A DNA stretch of 45,874 nucleotides from Opitutaceae bacterium (GTDB taxonomy: Bacteria > Verrucomicrobiota > Verrucomicrobiia > Opitutales > Opitutaceae): contig PLTZ01000062.1 in assembly GCA_003164715.1 (NCBI GenBank), forward strand, positions 1-45,874, read 5' to 3'. The position numbers and the translations under genes are program-made. How positions within the stretch are numbered: the first letter of the stretch is position 1; every line of letters starts with the position of its first letter. Of this stretch, positions 15,504 to 24,711 are shown in pieces. Under the pieces are notes generated by a model. The model did not search any database, was not told the origin of the DNA, and saw only the letters and a program-made list of their open reading frames with translations.

Positions 15504-16819
15504 TGATAGATGGCGAGATACTGCCGGCGGTAGTCGGACTCCACGGGTCCCAGCCGACGGCGCAGGCCCTCGACGGGAATGGCCCCGTGCTGGAAACGGC
15601 GCTTTGTAAACACGGGCATATCGACGCCGAAGTGGGCCTTGATGCCGCGCCGGACAACCTCGCCCTTTAGGGAGTAGAGCCGGTCGACCGACATTTCGCT
15701 GAGCGCCGCGAAGGGAATGCCCTCGGCGACGGCAACGACCGCCGGCCGCATGAAGGGGCTAAAGCCCTCGAACCCGAAGCTCCGGGCGGGGGCATAGGTG
15801 CGCGTGTAGCTTCGGCTGAGTCCGCCGCTGTAGGTGAGCGAATGCTTGATCCGGCCGACCCCCCAGCCCTCCTGGTAAAGCATCAGGTTGTTCACGACGC
15901 TGCGGATCGTCAGCTCGGGATTCTCCTCAATCGGGTAGTCCTTCAGGTTCTCGTCACCGCCGTCGCCGTCCACCAGGAACCTCCACTGCGGATAACGAGC
16001 GCGGATGCCGCGGCAAAGGGCGAGCCCCATCGAAGCGCACTCGACGTCGAGAGGCTTGTAATCCTCGATGACGCGCAGGGTCTCCTCAACGCCGAGCGAA
16101 GCCGGATCCCCTTCGATGGTCTCGAGGAAGAGGCCGAGCCCGAGCCGGTCGAGAAACTCCCGCGCCTGCCGAAGATCGGGGCCGTCGCCCAGATTCAGGG
16201 TGAACGCCTTCAGCCGCGACGGATTCAGGCCGAGCTTGAGCATCACATGGTAGACCGTGAGGAAGACCGCGCCGCTATCGATGCCGCCGGAGAAGCACAC
16301 GCCGATCGGCTCGTGCGGGGGCAGCTCGCCGAGCCATTTCGCCGTTTCGTCGGCCAACGCGCCAATGTAGCTCCGCCCGATCACGTCGAGATCGGTTGGG
16401 AGAGCGTTGCGCCGCGGCGTGAAGAAACGGGTGTAGCTGGGATCGGGGTCCGGGCAGCCGACGAGTTGGAGCTCGACCACGTGGTGTGCCGGCACCATCC
16501 GCGTGTAGCTGGGGTGAAACTGCCGGTCCAGCCCCTCGCTCTGCAGATGCCGGTGGATCGCGTCGATGCGGTCGGAGACAATCAGCGCGGGGCCCTCGCG
16601 GCGCTTGGCGAGGAAGTAGCGCATCGGCCGGTCGAGCGAGCGCGCCATCCGCACGCGCTTGCCCTCCCGCGCGACAAGCGCGAAAGAGCCGTCGATACCG
16701 AGGACCGAGTCGGCGGAGCCGTGCAGAACGCGCTCACGGGCCTCCTCGACGGTCATATTGCGAATGCGCTGGGCTGCCGGGTCGATGAGATCGACAAGTC
16801 GTTCGATGTAGTCGTCCAT
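15500..16819 (-). CDS. Asparagine-synthetase-like ATP-dependent amidotransferase lacking the N-terminal glutaminase Cys
   Basis: From ATG 16819 (MDDYIERLVD) the product is 439 residues. The frame is open further upstream, but that extension is arginine-rich and looks non-coding. The first 130 residues retain the end of a class II glutaminase-like fold (VLGIDGSFALVARE, RSLDRPMRYF) but there is no N-terminal catalytic Cys2, so glutamine hydrolysis is unlikely. The synthetase half has the PP-loop SGGIDSG from Ser177 and a VDGDGGDENL block where asparagine synthetases have SGxGxDE. It should adenylate a carboxylate and join it to ammonia or an amine, like beta-lactam synthetase and lasso cyclase. 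It is translationally coupled to the radical SAM gene. Confidence 0.82.
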   Translation of the reverse strand: MDDYIERLVDLIDPAAQRIRNMTVEEARERVLHGSADSVLGIDGSFALVAREGKRVRMARSLDRPMRYFLAKRREGPALIVSDRIDAIHRHLQSEGLDRQFHPSYTRMVPAHHVVELQLVGCPDPDPSYTRFFTPRRNALPTDLDVIGRSYIGALADETAKWLGELPPHEPIGVCFSGGIDSGAVFLTVYHVMLKLGLNPSRLKAFTLNLGDGPDLRQAREFLDRLGLGLFLETIEGDPASLGVEETLRVIEDYKPLDVECASMGLALCRGIRARYPQWRFLVDGDGGDENLKDYPIEENPELTIRSVVNNLMLYQEGWGVGRIKHSLTYSGGLSRSYTRTYAPARSFGFEGFSPFMRPAVVAVAEGIPFAALSEMSVDRLYSLKGEVVRRGIKAHFGVDMPVFTKRRFQHGAIPVEGLRRRLGPVESDYRRQYLAIYQ

Positions 16820-17243
16820 GGAAAGAGGGGATGTCGGGGACGATAACCGGTGCTGCCGAAGCGGATCACGATCCGAAAAGCGCCGGATGCCGGACCGAAC
16901 CAGCAAGGCAGCTACTCGCCGCGCCGAAGGCAAGGCGAAACGACCCTCGGTCGAAGACGTGGCGGCCGTTCCTGCAACTGGCCCCGCGTCTCCCGCGATT
17001 CACCCCTGTTATATTTTGGGCCCGGTGATCGCATGTGTAGCTTACGCGGAGCCAACCCCGCCGGACGTCCCAGGCTGTTCCCTCGGAATACGGCTCGCTT
17101 CGGCGGACACAATGTATCCGAATCTTACATACCCAAATAGGTCTGCGTCCAAAACGCGAGCACAGGGTTGCTTCCGTGAGATGCGGCCACACCGTCGAAA
17201 AATGACAATTGTGGAGTCGTGTTCGATCCACTAGCGAGTGGGT
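16820..17243. promoter_or_regulatory. Divergent intergenic region upstream of the secreted-protein cluster
   Basis: About 420 bp separate the divergent starts at 16819 and 17244. It includes an AT-rich TTATATTTT near 17010 and another AT-rich stretch at 17100-17145. ORFs on both strands here show no family features and I treat them as chance. Promoters for both flanking operons should lie here; none is placed with confidence. Confidence 0.35.
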
Positions 17244-20200
17244 ATGTCCAAGCGCCTGATTTGGCTAAGCGGCATTTGTCTGGCGGCCATCGTCGCCGTG
17301 GGCGCCTTCAGGGTCCTCCTGGCTTCGAGAGCGTCGGCGTCGTTCACGCGCCTGATGAATCGCGGCAACGGCATGCTGGAGAAGGGCGATGCGTCCGGAG
17401 CGATTGATGTGTATGCGCGGGCGCTGCGGCTTTCGCCGGAGAGCACCGACGTCCGGCTGAACCTGGCGAATGCCTATCTCTTGGCCGACCGGCCGGAGGA
17501 GGCGGTGCCGATGTGCCGGCAGTCACTCGAGTTCGATCCCAACAGCGCCGCGGCGTATTTCCTGCTGGGCTGCGCGCTCCTGCGGCAAAACCAACCCGAG
17601 TCGGCCGCACAGGCGTTCCAGCAATCCTGGAAGATCGAGCCTGGAGTGCCGGCGCTCGACTTCCAGATGGGGATGGCGCAGGGGGCGCTCGGGCAGATCC
17701 CCGACGCGGTCCGTGACTTTGAGAACGTGATCCGAGCCGTGCCCGACCATCCCTCGGCCCATTACCAGCTGAGCCTGCTCTACAAGCGAGCCGGCCGGAC
17801 TGACGATTCGGCGCACGAGTTGGAGGTTCATCAGCAAATCCTGGGCCGTTCGCCCCGCCCGCCCACCACCGTGGCCGCGCTGGAGCGCTGCAAGTACACC
17901 CAACCGCTGGCGCCGTTTGTCCTGGGCCAGCCCGACTCTGTCGGCATTGCGGTTCGTTTTACGGAGGATACCGCCGCGGCGTTGGGTGCGCTCGCTACAA
18001 GCTGCCGCGGTCCGCTGGCCGTCATCGATTATGACCATGACGGTCGCCCGAGCATCTTCGCGCAGGAGAAGGACAAGGGATTCCTCCTGCTGGATGACCG
18101 CAGCGGCCATTTCACCGCGCTCGGCCGGCCGCTGCGCACGCCCGCAGGAGCCCGGTACCGCGTCGCCCTGGTCGGAGACCTGGACAATGGCGGCTTCGAC
18201 GACGTGGTGGTTCTCGGCGAACAGGACTCGCGCGTGTTGAAGCTCTACGAGCATGGCAGGATGCGCGATGCGACCCGCGCGGCGGGCCTCGAGGGAGTCA
18301 AGGCGAGTAGCGGACTACTGGCCGACCTCGATTTTACCGGGAACCTGGATCTTGTGGTTGTGCAGCCGGGCGGCGCGGGCCTGGGTCTTTACCGAAACCT
18401 GGGCAATTTCTTCTTTGACGGCAGCTGGAGCGACTCCGGCCTCCCGAGGGCGTTTCCCGGCGCCGCGCAGGTGATGACGCTCGACTGGAACAACGAGGGC
18501 CTTCCGGGAATGTTCATTGCCCGCGCGGGAGCCGCGCCCGCCTACTTCGCGAAGAAGCATGCTGCCGCGTTCACGACAAGCGACCTGACGCAAGGGTGGG
18601 CCGCCGGGTCGGTGATGGTTGTGGGCGATCTTGACAACGACCTGCGCGCGGAGGCGGTGATCGCGACGGCCACGACGCTCGAAATCGTTCGTCACGACCC
18701 AAGTCGCAACGCAAGCCTCCCGCTGAACGGCTTTCAGGTTTCCGGCCTATTGCTCGCCGATTACGACAATGACGGATGGCTCGACATCTTCGCCTACGGC
18801 AGCACTGGCGTGCGGGTCTGGCGCAATGCAGGCCATGCGGGCTTCACCGATGTGACGGAGAAGCTGGGACTGGACGGGGTCGGACCGGTTGACGGAATGG
18901 TCGCCGCCGATTTTGACGGTGACGGCGATACCGACCTGGTGACGTGCTCGGACGCCGGGCTGCGCTATTGGCGCAATGATGGCGGCAATCGGAACCTCGA
19001 GCTGAAGCTGCGCCTTGCGGGCAACCGCTCGAACACCTCGTCACTGGGGGTCCGCGTCGAGGTGATGGCGGGCGACTGGCGCACCAGCCGCACGGTAAGG
19101 CAGATTCCCCTGGAGATCGGCGTCGGGCAGCACCGGCAGCTCGACGCGCTCAAGGTGCACTGGTTCGACCTCTCCACGACCCAGGTCGACGTCCCCGTAA
19201 GCCGGGACGTGTATAAGGTGACCGAGCCGACGCTACCGAGCGGCTCCTGCCCCTACCTGTACGCGTGGGATGGGCGTGGGTTCGCGTTCGTGACGGACAT
19301 TCTCGGCGCCTCCCCGCTCGGCCTTCCGCAGAGCGAGAAGCGCTATGTGTCGGCCGATGCCGAGGAGCTGCTGGCGCTCGGCGACGAAACGAAGTTCCCG
19401 CCGCGGAACGGCGTCTATGAGATCCGGATCACGGACGAGCTGCGCGAGGCGCTCTACCTGGACGAAGCCCATCTCATTGCCGTCGACCATCCGCGCGGCA
19501 CCATCGTTTGCCCGACTAGCAAGATGCGCGCCGCACCGCCGTTCCCGCCCCACGAGCTCCAGACCCTCCGCCCACTCGCGACGCCTCGGCGTGCCGTGCG
19601 CAGCGACGGTCTCGACGTGACGGCGGCGCTGGCCCGCGTCGACGGCCAGATGGTCTCCCCGGTGCGGCTGCGTCGGCCGCAGCTGCGCGGGTTGGCCGAG
19701 CCGTTCTGGGTCACGCTCGACTTCGGCCCGCTGGCGGTGGAGCGCCCGCTCGTGCTCGCGCTGACCGGCTGGATCCATTTCGGCGGCGGAATGGCGAACA
19801 TTGCCGGGTCGCTCGACCCGACGCTTCCGTTCCCATTCCCCGTGCTCGACGCGGAGCTTGCGGACGGGACGTGGCGCAGGGTGGACGTGGATGTCGGAAC
19901 GCCCGCTGGCAAGACCAAGACCATCCTCGTTGACCTGGAGAACAAGCTGCCCGCCGGGGCGCTGCGGCTGCGCCTGTCCACGGCATACGAAATCTACTGG
20001 GATTGCGCGCTGCTGTGCGAGAAATCCGGGGAGGGGGACACGCGCGCCTACGACCTCATGCCCGAGCGCGCCGATCTGCACTGGCACGGATACAGCCGTT
20101 ACGCCGACCTGCCGCCATCGCTTCCCCTGACGCCGGTTCACGAGGAGGTTTCGCCGACCCCGCCGTGGGACCGAACGCCGGCCGGCTGGTTCACCCGGTA

Positions 20201-20546
20201 CGGCGCGGTGGTGGATCTCGTGTCGAAGTGCGACGATCGGCTGGTGCTGCTCGCCGGCGGCGATGAACTGGCGCTGGCATTTGACGCTGCGCGGCTGCCG
20301 CCGCCGGCGCCGGGCATGGCGCGCGACTTCTTCCTTCACGTGGTCGGATGGGACAAGGATGCTGATTTTCACGTGGGGCGGGGCTGGGAGCTCGGGCCGC
20401 TGCCCTTCCGGGGGATGGACGACCAATCCTACGGCCACGAGCCAAGGCCCGGCCGGATCGACGACTCCTGGATCAAGGATTACAACACCCGCTGGGTCGG
20501 CCCGGTCGTGGTAAGCCCGGGAGACCGGGCCCGCCAAACTCCCTGA
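17244..20546 (+). CDS. Secreted TPR + FG-GAP/VCBS-repeat protein with a large unassigned C-terminal module
   Basis: ATG 17244 is chosen over GTG 17238. The 1100-residue product has an N-terminal hydrophobic anchor (LIWLSGICLAAIVAVGAF), four or five TPRs (residues 35-195; GNGMLEKGDASGAIDVYARA, NLANAYLLADRPEEA), then FG-GAP/VCBS repeats (about 240-600) with calcium-type loops such as DYDNDGWLDIF and DFDGDGDTDLV. A part resembling the start of an ASPIC/UnbV domain (RSNTSSLGVRVEV) follows. The last 400 residues form a module beginning YLYAWDGRGFAFVTDILGA, which I recall recurring in TPR/VCBS proteins of Acidobacteriota and Planctomycetota but cannot name. Probably a periplasmic or surface binding protein. 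First gene of the cluster, seven codons or fewer from the next. Confidence 0.85.
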   Translation: MSKRLIWLSGICLAAIVAVGAFRVLLASRASASFTRLMNRGNGMLEKGDASGAIDVYARALRLSPESTDVRLNLANAYLLADRPEEAVPMCRQSLEFDPNSAAAYFLLGCALLRQNQPESAAQAFQQSWKIEPGVPALDFQMGMAQGALGQIPDAVRDFENVIRAVPDHPSAHYQLSLLYKRAGRTDDSAHELEVHQQILGRSPRPPTTVAALERCKYTQPLAPFVLGQPDSVGIAVRFTEDTAAALGALATSCRGPLAVIDYDHDGRPSIFAQEKDKGFLLLDDRSGHFTALGRPLRTPAGARYRVALVGDLDNGGFDDVVVLGEQDSRVLKLYEHGRMRDATRAAGLEGVKASSGLLADLDFTGNLDLVVVQPGGAGLGLYRNLGNFFFDGSWSDSGLPRAFPGAAQVMTLDWNNEGLPGMFIARAGAAPAYFAKKHAAAFTTSDLTQGWAAGSVMVVGDLDNDLRAEAVIATATTLEIVRHDPSRNASLPLNGFQVSGLLLADYDNDGWLDIFAYGSTGVRVWRNAGHAGFTDVTEKLGLDGVGPVDGMVAADFDGDGDTDLVTCSDAGLRYWRNDGGNRNLELKLRLAGNRSNTSSLGVRVEVMAGDWRTSRTVRQIPLEIGVGQHRQLDALKVHWFDLSTTQVDVPVSRDVYKVTEPTLPSGSCPYLYAWDGRGFAFVTDILGASPLGLPQSEKRYVSADAEELLALGDETKFPPRNGVYEIRITDELREALYLDEAHLIAVDHPRGTIVCPTSKMRAAPPFPPHELQTLRPLATPRRAVRSDGLDVTAALARVDGQMVSPVRLRRPQLRGLAEPFWVTLDFGPLAVERPLVLALTGWIHFGGGMANIAGSLDPTLPFPFPVLDAELADGTWRRVDVDVGTPAGKTKTILVDLENKLPAGALRLRLSTAYEIYWDCALLCEKSGEGDTRAYDLMPERADLHWHGYSRYADLPPSLPLTPVHEEVSPTPPWDRTPAGWFTRYGAVVDLVSKCDDRLVLLAGGDELALAFDAARLPPPAPGMARDFFLHVVGWDKDADFHVGRGWELGPLPFRGMDDQSYGHEPRPGRIDDSWIKDYNTRWVGPVVVSPGDRARQTP

Positions 20547-20552
20547 AACGCC

Positions 20553-23500
20553 ATGTGGGTCGCGGCACCTCTCCCTGGGTTCGGACGAGTGCGGCATGCG
20601 TTTCGCCCCGGCGCGGTGCTGGCTGCCGCGCTGGCGATGCTGGCCGTGGGCGGCTTTGGGGCAAGCGCCGCAGCCGATCCGGCCCCGGCCGCCGGCGGCA
20701 TCGAGGAGCAGCCGCTCGCCCTACGACCCGGCCCGCGCGGCAAGACCCTTTTCACGGTGATCCCGCCCGAGGAAAGCGGCCTGCAGGTGGAGAACAAGTA
20801 CGACGACCCGGAAATTTGGGGTCGGTTGTCGCGTGAATTTGAAATCGGGGCGGTCGGCACCGGCATTGCGATCGGCGACTACGATGGCGACGGCCGGCCC
20901 GACGTGTTTGTCGTGAGCAAGACAGGGAGCTGCCGCCTCTTTCGCAACCTCGGCAATTGGAAGTTTGAGGACGTCACGGAGAAGGCCGGAGTCGGCGACC
21001 ACGGCGCCGCGGCCCGGATCTGGAAGCAGGGCGCGACCTTCGTCGACGTGAACAACGACGGGCTGCTGGACATCTACGTTTGCCGGTTCAACGCGCCAAA
21101 CCTGCTCTACATCAACCAGGGCGATGGCACGTTCAAGGAGGAGGCGCACGCGTACGGGCTCGACGTGACCGACGCCAGCGTCATGGCCTACTTCGGCGAC
21201 TATGATCGCGATGGCTGGCTCGATGTCTTCATCCAGACGAATGTCCTCGATGCGGCGGCCCATCCGGAGGGTCAGCGCGACTACCTCTTCCACAACAACC
21301 GAAACGGAACATTCACCAACGTGACGGACCGCGCCGGCGTCGCCCCGGGGCCGACGCACGGGAACTCAGCCGTCTGGTGGGACTTCGATGATGACGGATG
21401 GCCGGACCTGTATGTCGCGAACGACTTCGAGGTTCCCGATGCGCTCTACCACAACAATCGCGACGGCACGTTCACGGACGTTGTCGCCCGCGTGGTGCCT
21501 CACACCCCCTACTCGTCGATGGGCTCGGACCTCGGCGACGTGACCAACGAAGGCCGGCTAGGTCTTTTGGTCACGGACATGGCGGGGACCGACCATGTGG
21601 AGGACCAACGCGCGATGGCGGAGACCCGGGCGCGGATGCGCGTCCCCGAGGAGGGCTCGAGCGAGGTCCGGCAGTTCCCGTTCAACGCCCTGTATCTGAA
21701 CACGGGGACCGGCCGATGCCTCGAGGCCGCGCAGCTCGCCGGACTCGCCGCGACCGACTGGACCTGGGCGCCGATCTGGGAGGATTTCGACAACGACGGA
21801 CGAGTCGACCTGTTCGCCACGAATGGGATGTTTCGCGAAATCCACAACCAGGACCTGATCGCGCGCCGGGGCATGGCAGCCAGCAAGCTTGAAGGCGAAC
21901 AGGTCGTGCGGAACAGCCCGGTATTCGCCGAGACGCACTTCGCCTTCCGCAACCTGGGCGATCTGCGCTTCGAGAACGTCTCGAGCGCCTGGGGACTGGA
22001 CCAGAAGGGCGTGAGCTTCGGGGCGGCGATCGGCGACCTCAACAATGACGGCAACTTGGACCTGGTGTACACCAATTATCAGGGTGGGGTGACGTTGCTG
22101 CGCAACGACAGCGACACCGGGCACCGCATCACCTGCGCGCTGCGCGGCACGCGCTCCAACCGCTTTGGCGTCGGGGCGAAGGTGACCCTTGAAAGCGCCG
22201 CGGGCGTCCAGGTTCGGGTGCTGACGCTCGGGCGCGGGTTCATGTCGAGCAGCGATCCCATCGTCCATTTCGGCCTGGGCGAGGATGCGGTTGTCCGGAA
22301 GCTCACGGTGTCGTGGCCAAGCGGCGCGTTGCAGACGTTTGAGAACCTTCCCGCGGACCGGCGATTCACGATCACGGAACCCTCGGCGCAGGCCGAGGCA
22401 CCGGCGCCGCCGCCGACCCGGCCGGAGCCCCAGTTCATTGAAACCAGCCAGGCCGTCCACCTCTCATGGACAGCGCCCGAGGAAGCCTACGACGAATTCC
22501 TCGACCAGCGACTGCTCCCGATGGGGTTCAATCGCCGCGGACCGGCGATCGCGGTGGGCGACCTCGACGGCAGCGGCCGGGACGGCGTGTGCATCGGGGG
22601 AACGACGCGTGAGGCCCGGCGGGTTCTCCTGCCGCAGGGCGCGCAGGCATGGGTACCCGCGGCTTCGCCGGCGCTGGCCGCGCCGCCCGACGTGGATGAC
22701 GGGCCGCTATTGCTCTTCGACGCCGCGGGAGAAGGCCGAGCGGACCTGCTCGTGGCGGCTGGCGGAGCGAGCCAGCCCGCGGGCGCGCCCGAGTACCAGC
22801 CGCGCCTTTTCCTGAACGACGGGCACGGGCAATTTCGCCCGGCCCCGGAGGGCACGCTCCCGCCGCTGTCCATCAGCGCCGGCGCCGTTTGCGCGGCCGA
22901 CTTCGACCACCGCGGGCGGCTCGGCCTGTTCATCGGGGGGCGGGTCTCGCCCGGGCTCTATCCGACGGCGCCGCAGAGCGTGCTGCTGGCAAATCGCGGG
23001 GGAAAATTCGTGGACGTCACCGATGCCGTGGCGCCGATGCTGCGCCACATCGGCATGGTCACGGCGGCGCTCTGGAGCGACGTCGACGGCGACGGGTGGC
23101 CGGACCTCCTGCTGACGCTCGAGTGGGGCGGTGTGAAGTATCTCCACAATGACGGCGGGACGAAGTTCGAGGATTGGTCAGAAAAGGTGGGCTTTGCGTC
23201 GGCGGGAACGGGATGGTGGCGGTCAATCGCGACGGCGGACTTCAACGGCGATGGACGCCCCGACTACGTGGTGGGAAACGTGGGCCTGAACACTCCCTAC
23301 CGCGCCGATCCCGAGCATCCCGCGTTGCTTTTCTCCGGTGATTTTGCGGGTCGCGGCTCCAACGAGCTGGTCGAGGCGTACTACGAGGACGGCCGGCTCT
23401 ATCCGCGGCGCAGCCGCTCGGACCTGGGCGCCGCGATCCCCTCCGTCCTCAAGCGCTACCGATGGAACAACGACTACGCCCGCGCGACGCTCCCGGAGAT

Positions 23501-24209
23501 CCTGGGGGACGAGAAGCTGACCGCGGCCACGCGCCTGGCGGCCACAGAGCTGCGCAGCGGGGTGTTCCTAAGCCAGCCGGACGGCCGGTATCGTTTCGAG
23601 CCCCTGCCGCGCATCGCACAGGTCTCCCCGGCCAACGGCCTCGTGGCCGGCGATTTTTGCGGCGACGGGCATGCCGATATCTACGTCGTCCAGAACTCCT
23701 ACGCGCCCGCGCCGGCTATCGGCCGATTTGACGGCGGCTTGAGCCAGCTGCTTCGGGGAGATGGCCACGGGCATTTCGTTGCGGTGCCGCCGAGCGAAAG
23801 CGGGCTGGTGGTGCCCGGAGACGCCAAGGCGCTTGCGGTCCTTGACCTCAGCGGCAGCGGCTGGCCGGGCTTCCTTGTCTCGCGCAGCGGAGAAGCGACG
23901 CTCGCGTTTCAGAACCGGGGTGTTTCGGGGCGGCATTCCTCTCGCATGGTCCTGCAGGGTAGGCCTGGCAACCCGCAGGCCCTGGGCGCGCGCGTCACGG
24001 TGAAGTATGCCGACGGCGCGACTGCATTCGGGGAGGTCTGCGCCGGCTCGGGCTACTACAGCCAGTCGACCGCCGCGCTGTTCTTCGGCTACACGGATCA
24101 AAATCCACTGCGACACGTGCGCGTCCGGTGGCCTTCCGGCACGACGACTAATCTCGATCTTGGAGAAGAGATTCCCACGACTCTCCGGCTGATCGCGCCG
24201 GAGCATTGA
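20553..24209 (+). CDS. Large secreted CRTAC1-like protein: two VCBS/FG-GAP propellers and two ASPIC/UnbV domains
   Basis: The 1218-residue product has a hydrophobic secretion signal (AVLAAALAMLAVGGFGASAA). Calcium-type repeats follow: DYDGDGRPDVF, DVNNDGLLDIY, DYDRDGWLDVF, DFDDDGWPDLY, DFDNDGRVDLF and DLNNDGNLDLV. An ASPIC/UnbV domain lies near residues 530-610 (NRFGVGAKV, WPSGALQTF). A second propeller (DVDGDGWPDLL, DFNGDGRPDYV) and a second ASPIC/UnbV domain (GARVTVKYADG, WPSGTTTN) close the protein. It is in effect a duplicated CRTAC1 protein. Family members are extracellular, bind calcium and are of unknown biochemical role. It starts six bases after the previous stop, so co-translation is likely. 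Confidence 0.88.
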   Translation: MWVAAPLPGFGRVRHAFRPGAVLAAALAMLAVGGFGASAAADPAPAAGGIEEQPLALRPGPRGKTLFTVIPPEESGLQVENKYDDPEIWGRLSREFEIGAVGTGIAIGDYDGDGRPDVFVVSKTGSCRLFRNLGNWKFEDVTEKAGVGDHGAAARIWKQGATFVDVNNDGLLDIYVCRFNAPNLLYINQGDGTFKEEAHAYGLDVTDASVMAYFGDYDRDGWLDVFIQTNVLDAAAHPEGQRDYLFHNNRNGTFTNVTDRAGVAPGPTHGNSAVWWDFDDDGWPDLYVANDFEVPDALYHNNRDGTFTDVVARVVPHTPYSSMGSDLGDVTNEGRLGLLVTDMAGTDHVEDQRAMAETRARMRVPEEGSSEVRQFPFNALYLNTGTGRCLEAAQLAGLAATDWTWAPIWEDFDNDGRVDLFATNGMFREIHNQDLIARRGMAASKLEGEQVVRNSPVFAETHFAFRNLGDLRFENVSSAWGLDQKGVSFGAAIGDLNNDGNLDLVYTNYQGGVTLLRNDSDTGHRITCALRGTRSNRFGVGAKVTLESAAGVQVRVLTLGRGFMSSSDPIVHFGLGEDAVVRKLTVSWPSGALQTFENLPADRRFTITEPSAQAEAPAPPPTRPEPQFIETSQAVHLSWTAPEEAYDEFLDQRLLPMGFNRRGPAIAVGDLDGSGRDGVCIGGTTREARRVLLPQGAQAWVPAASPALAAPPDVDDGPLLLFDAAGEGRADLLVAAGGASQPAGAPEYQPRLFLNDGHGQFRPAPEGTLPPLSISAGAVCAADFDHRGRLGLFIGGRVSPGLYPTAPQSVLLANRGGKFVDVTDAVAPMLRHIGMVTAALWSDVDGDGWPDLLLTLEWGGVKYLHNDGGTKFEDWSEKVGFASAGTGWWRSIATADFNGDGRPDYVVGNVGLNTPYRADPEHPALLFSGDFAGRGSNELVEAYYEDGRLYPRRSRSDLGAAIPSVLKRYRWNNDYARATLPEILGDEKLTAATRLAATELRSGVFLSQPDGRYRFEPLPRIAQVSPANGLVAGDFCGDGHADIYVVQNSYAPAPAIGRFDGGLSQLLRGDGHGHFVAVPPSESGLVVPGDAKALAVLDLSGSGWPGFLVSRSGEATLAFQNRGVSGRHSSRMVLQGRPGNPQALGARVTVKYADGATAFGEVCAGSGYYSQSTAALFFGYTDQNPLRHVRVRWPSGTTTNLDLGEEIPTTLRLIAPEH

Positions 24210-24711
24210 GCGGGGCGCTCTTGGCGACCTCGGTCCGAGACCGCGCCGACCCCGTCCGCTCGAGGCCCGGGTCCCCGGAAAGCCGAGGTGCTCGATCGCA
24301 GGCGGTTCACCCGAGGTTCCTCGGCCCGGGCATTGAAGAGCGGATCGAGTGCTTACCGAGAGCTTCGCGCACTACCACGGATGACGGGTGAACGTGCGGT
24401 GAACCCCTGACGCGGAATTGCGGCTGGCGGCTTCGCGTCGCTCGCGTTTGCGGCAAATATCGAGCGACCATTCACCCCCAAATTGCGACAATTCGCCACG
24501 TTTGGCTGGAGGTTTTTGCGCCCGACCGGCAACAGGTGAACAGGATGTCCTGCATTGTAGACCGGAGTTCCGGGTCGAGTGATGCTGAGCAAGCAGCGAC
24601 AGACACTTCAGGGGCGGGGGCATCAGCCTGGCTACTGAACAATATAAGGCGACCGGCCGTGCGCGGACTCGCCTTTGTTGCCCGGTGCAGCGGATCGCAA
24701 TCTTCACATTC
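24210..24711. other. 500-bp gap inside the secreted-protein cluster
   Basis: No convincing ORF is present on either strand. The base composition is less GC-rich than the flanking genes, especially 24440-24560. A promoter for a second transcription unit starting with the gene at 24712 is likely here, but no pair of boxes stands out. Confidence 0.35.

Noticed and set aside
16866-17231. 121-codon ORF on the minus strand in the gap before the secreted cluster
   Set aside because: Rich in Cys, Arg and His without pattern, which is typical of a chance frame, and it overlaps the region where promoters are expected.
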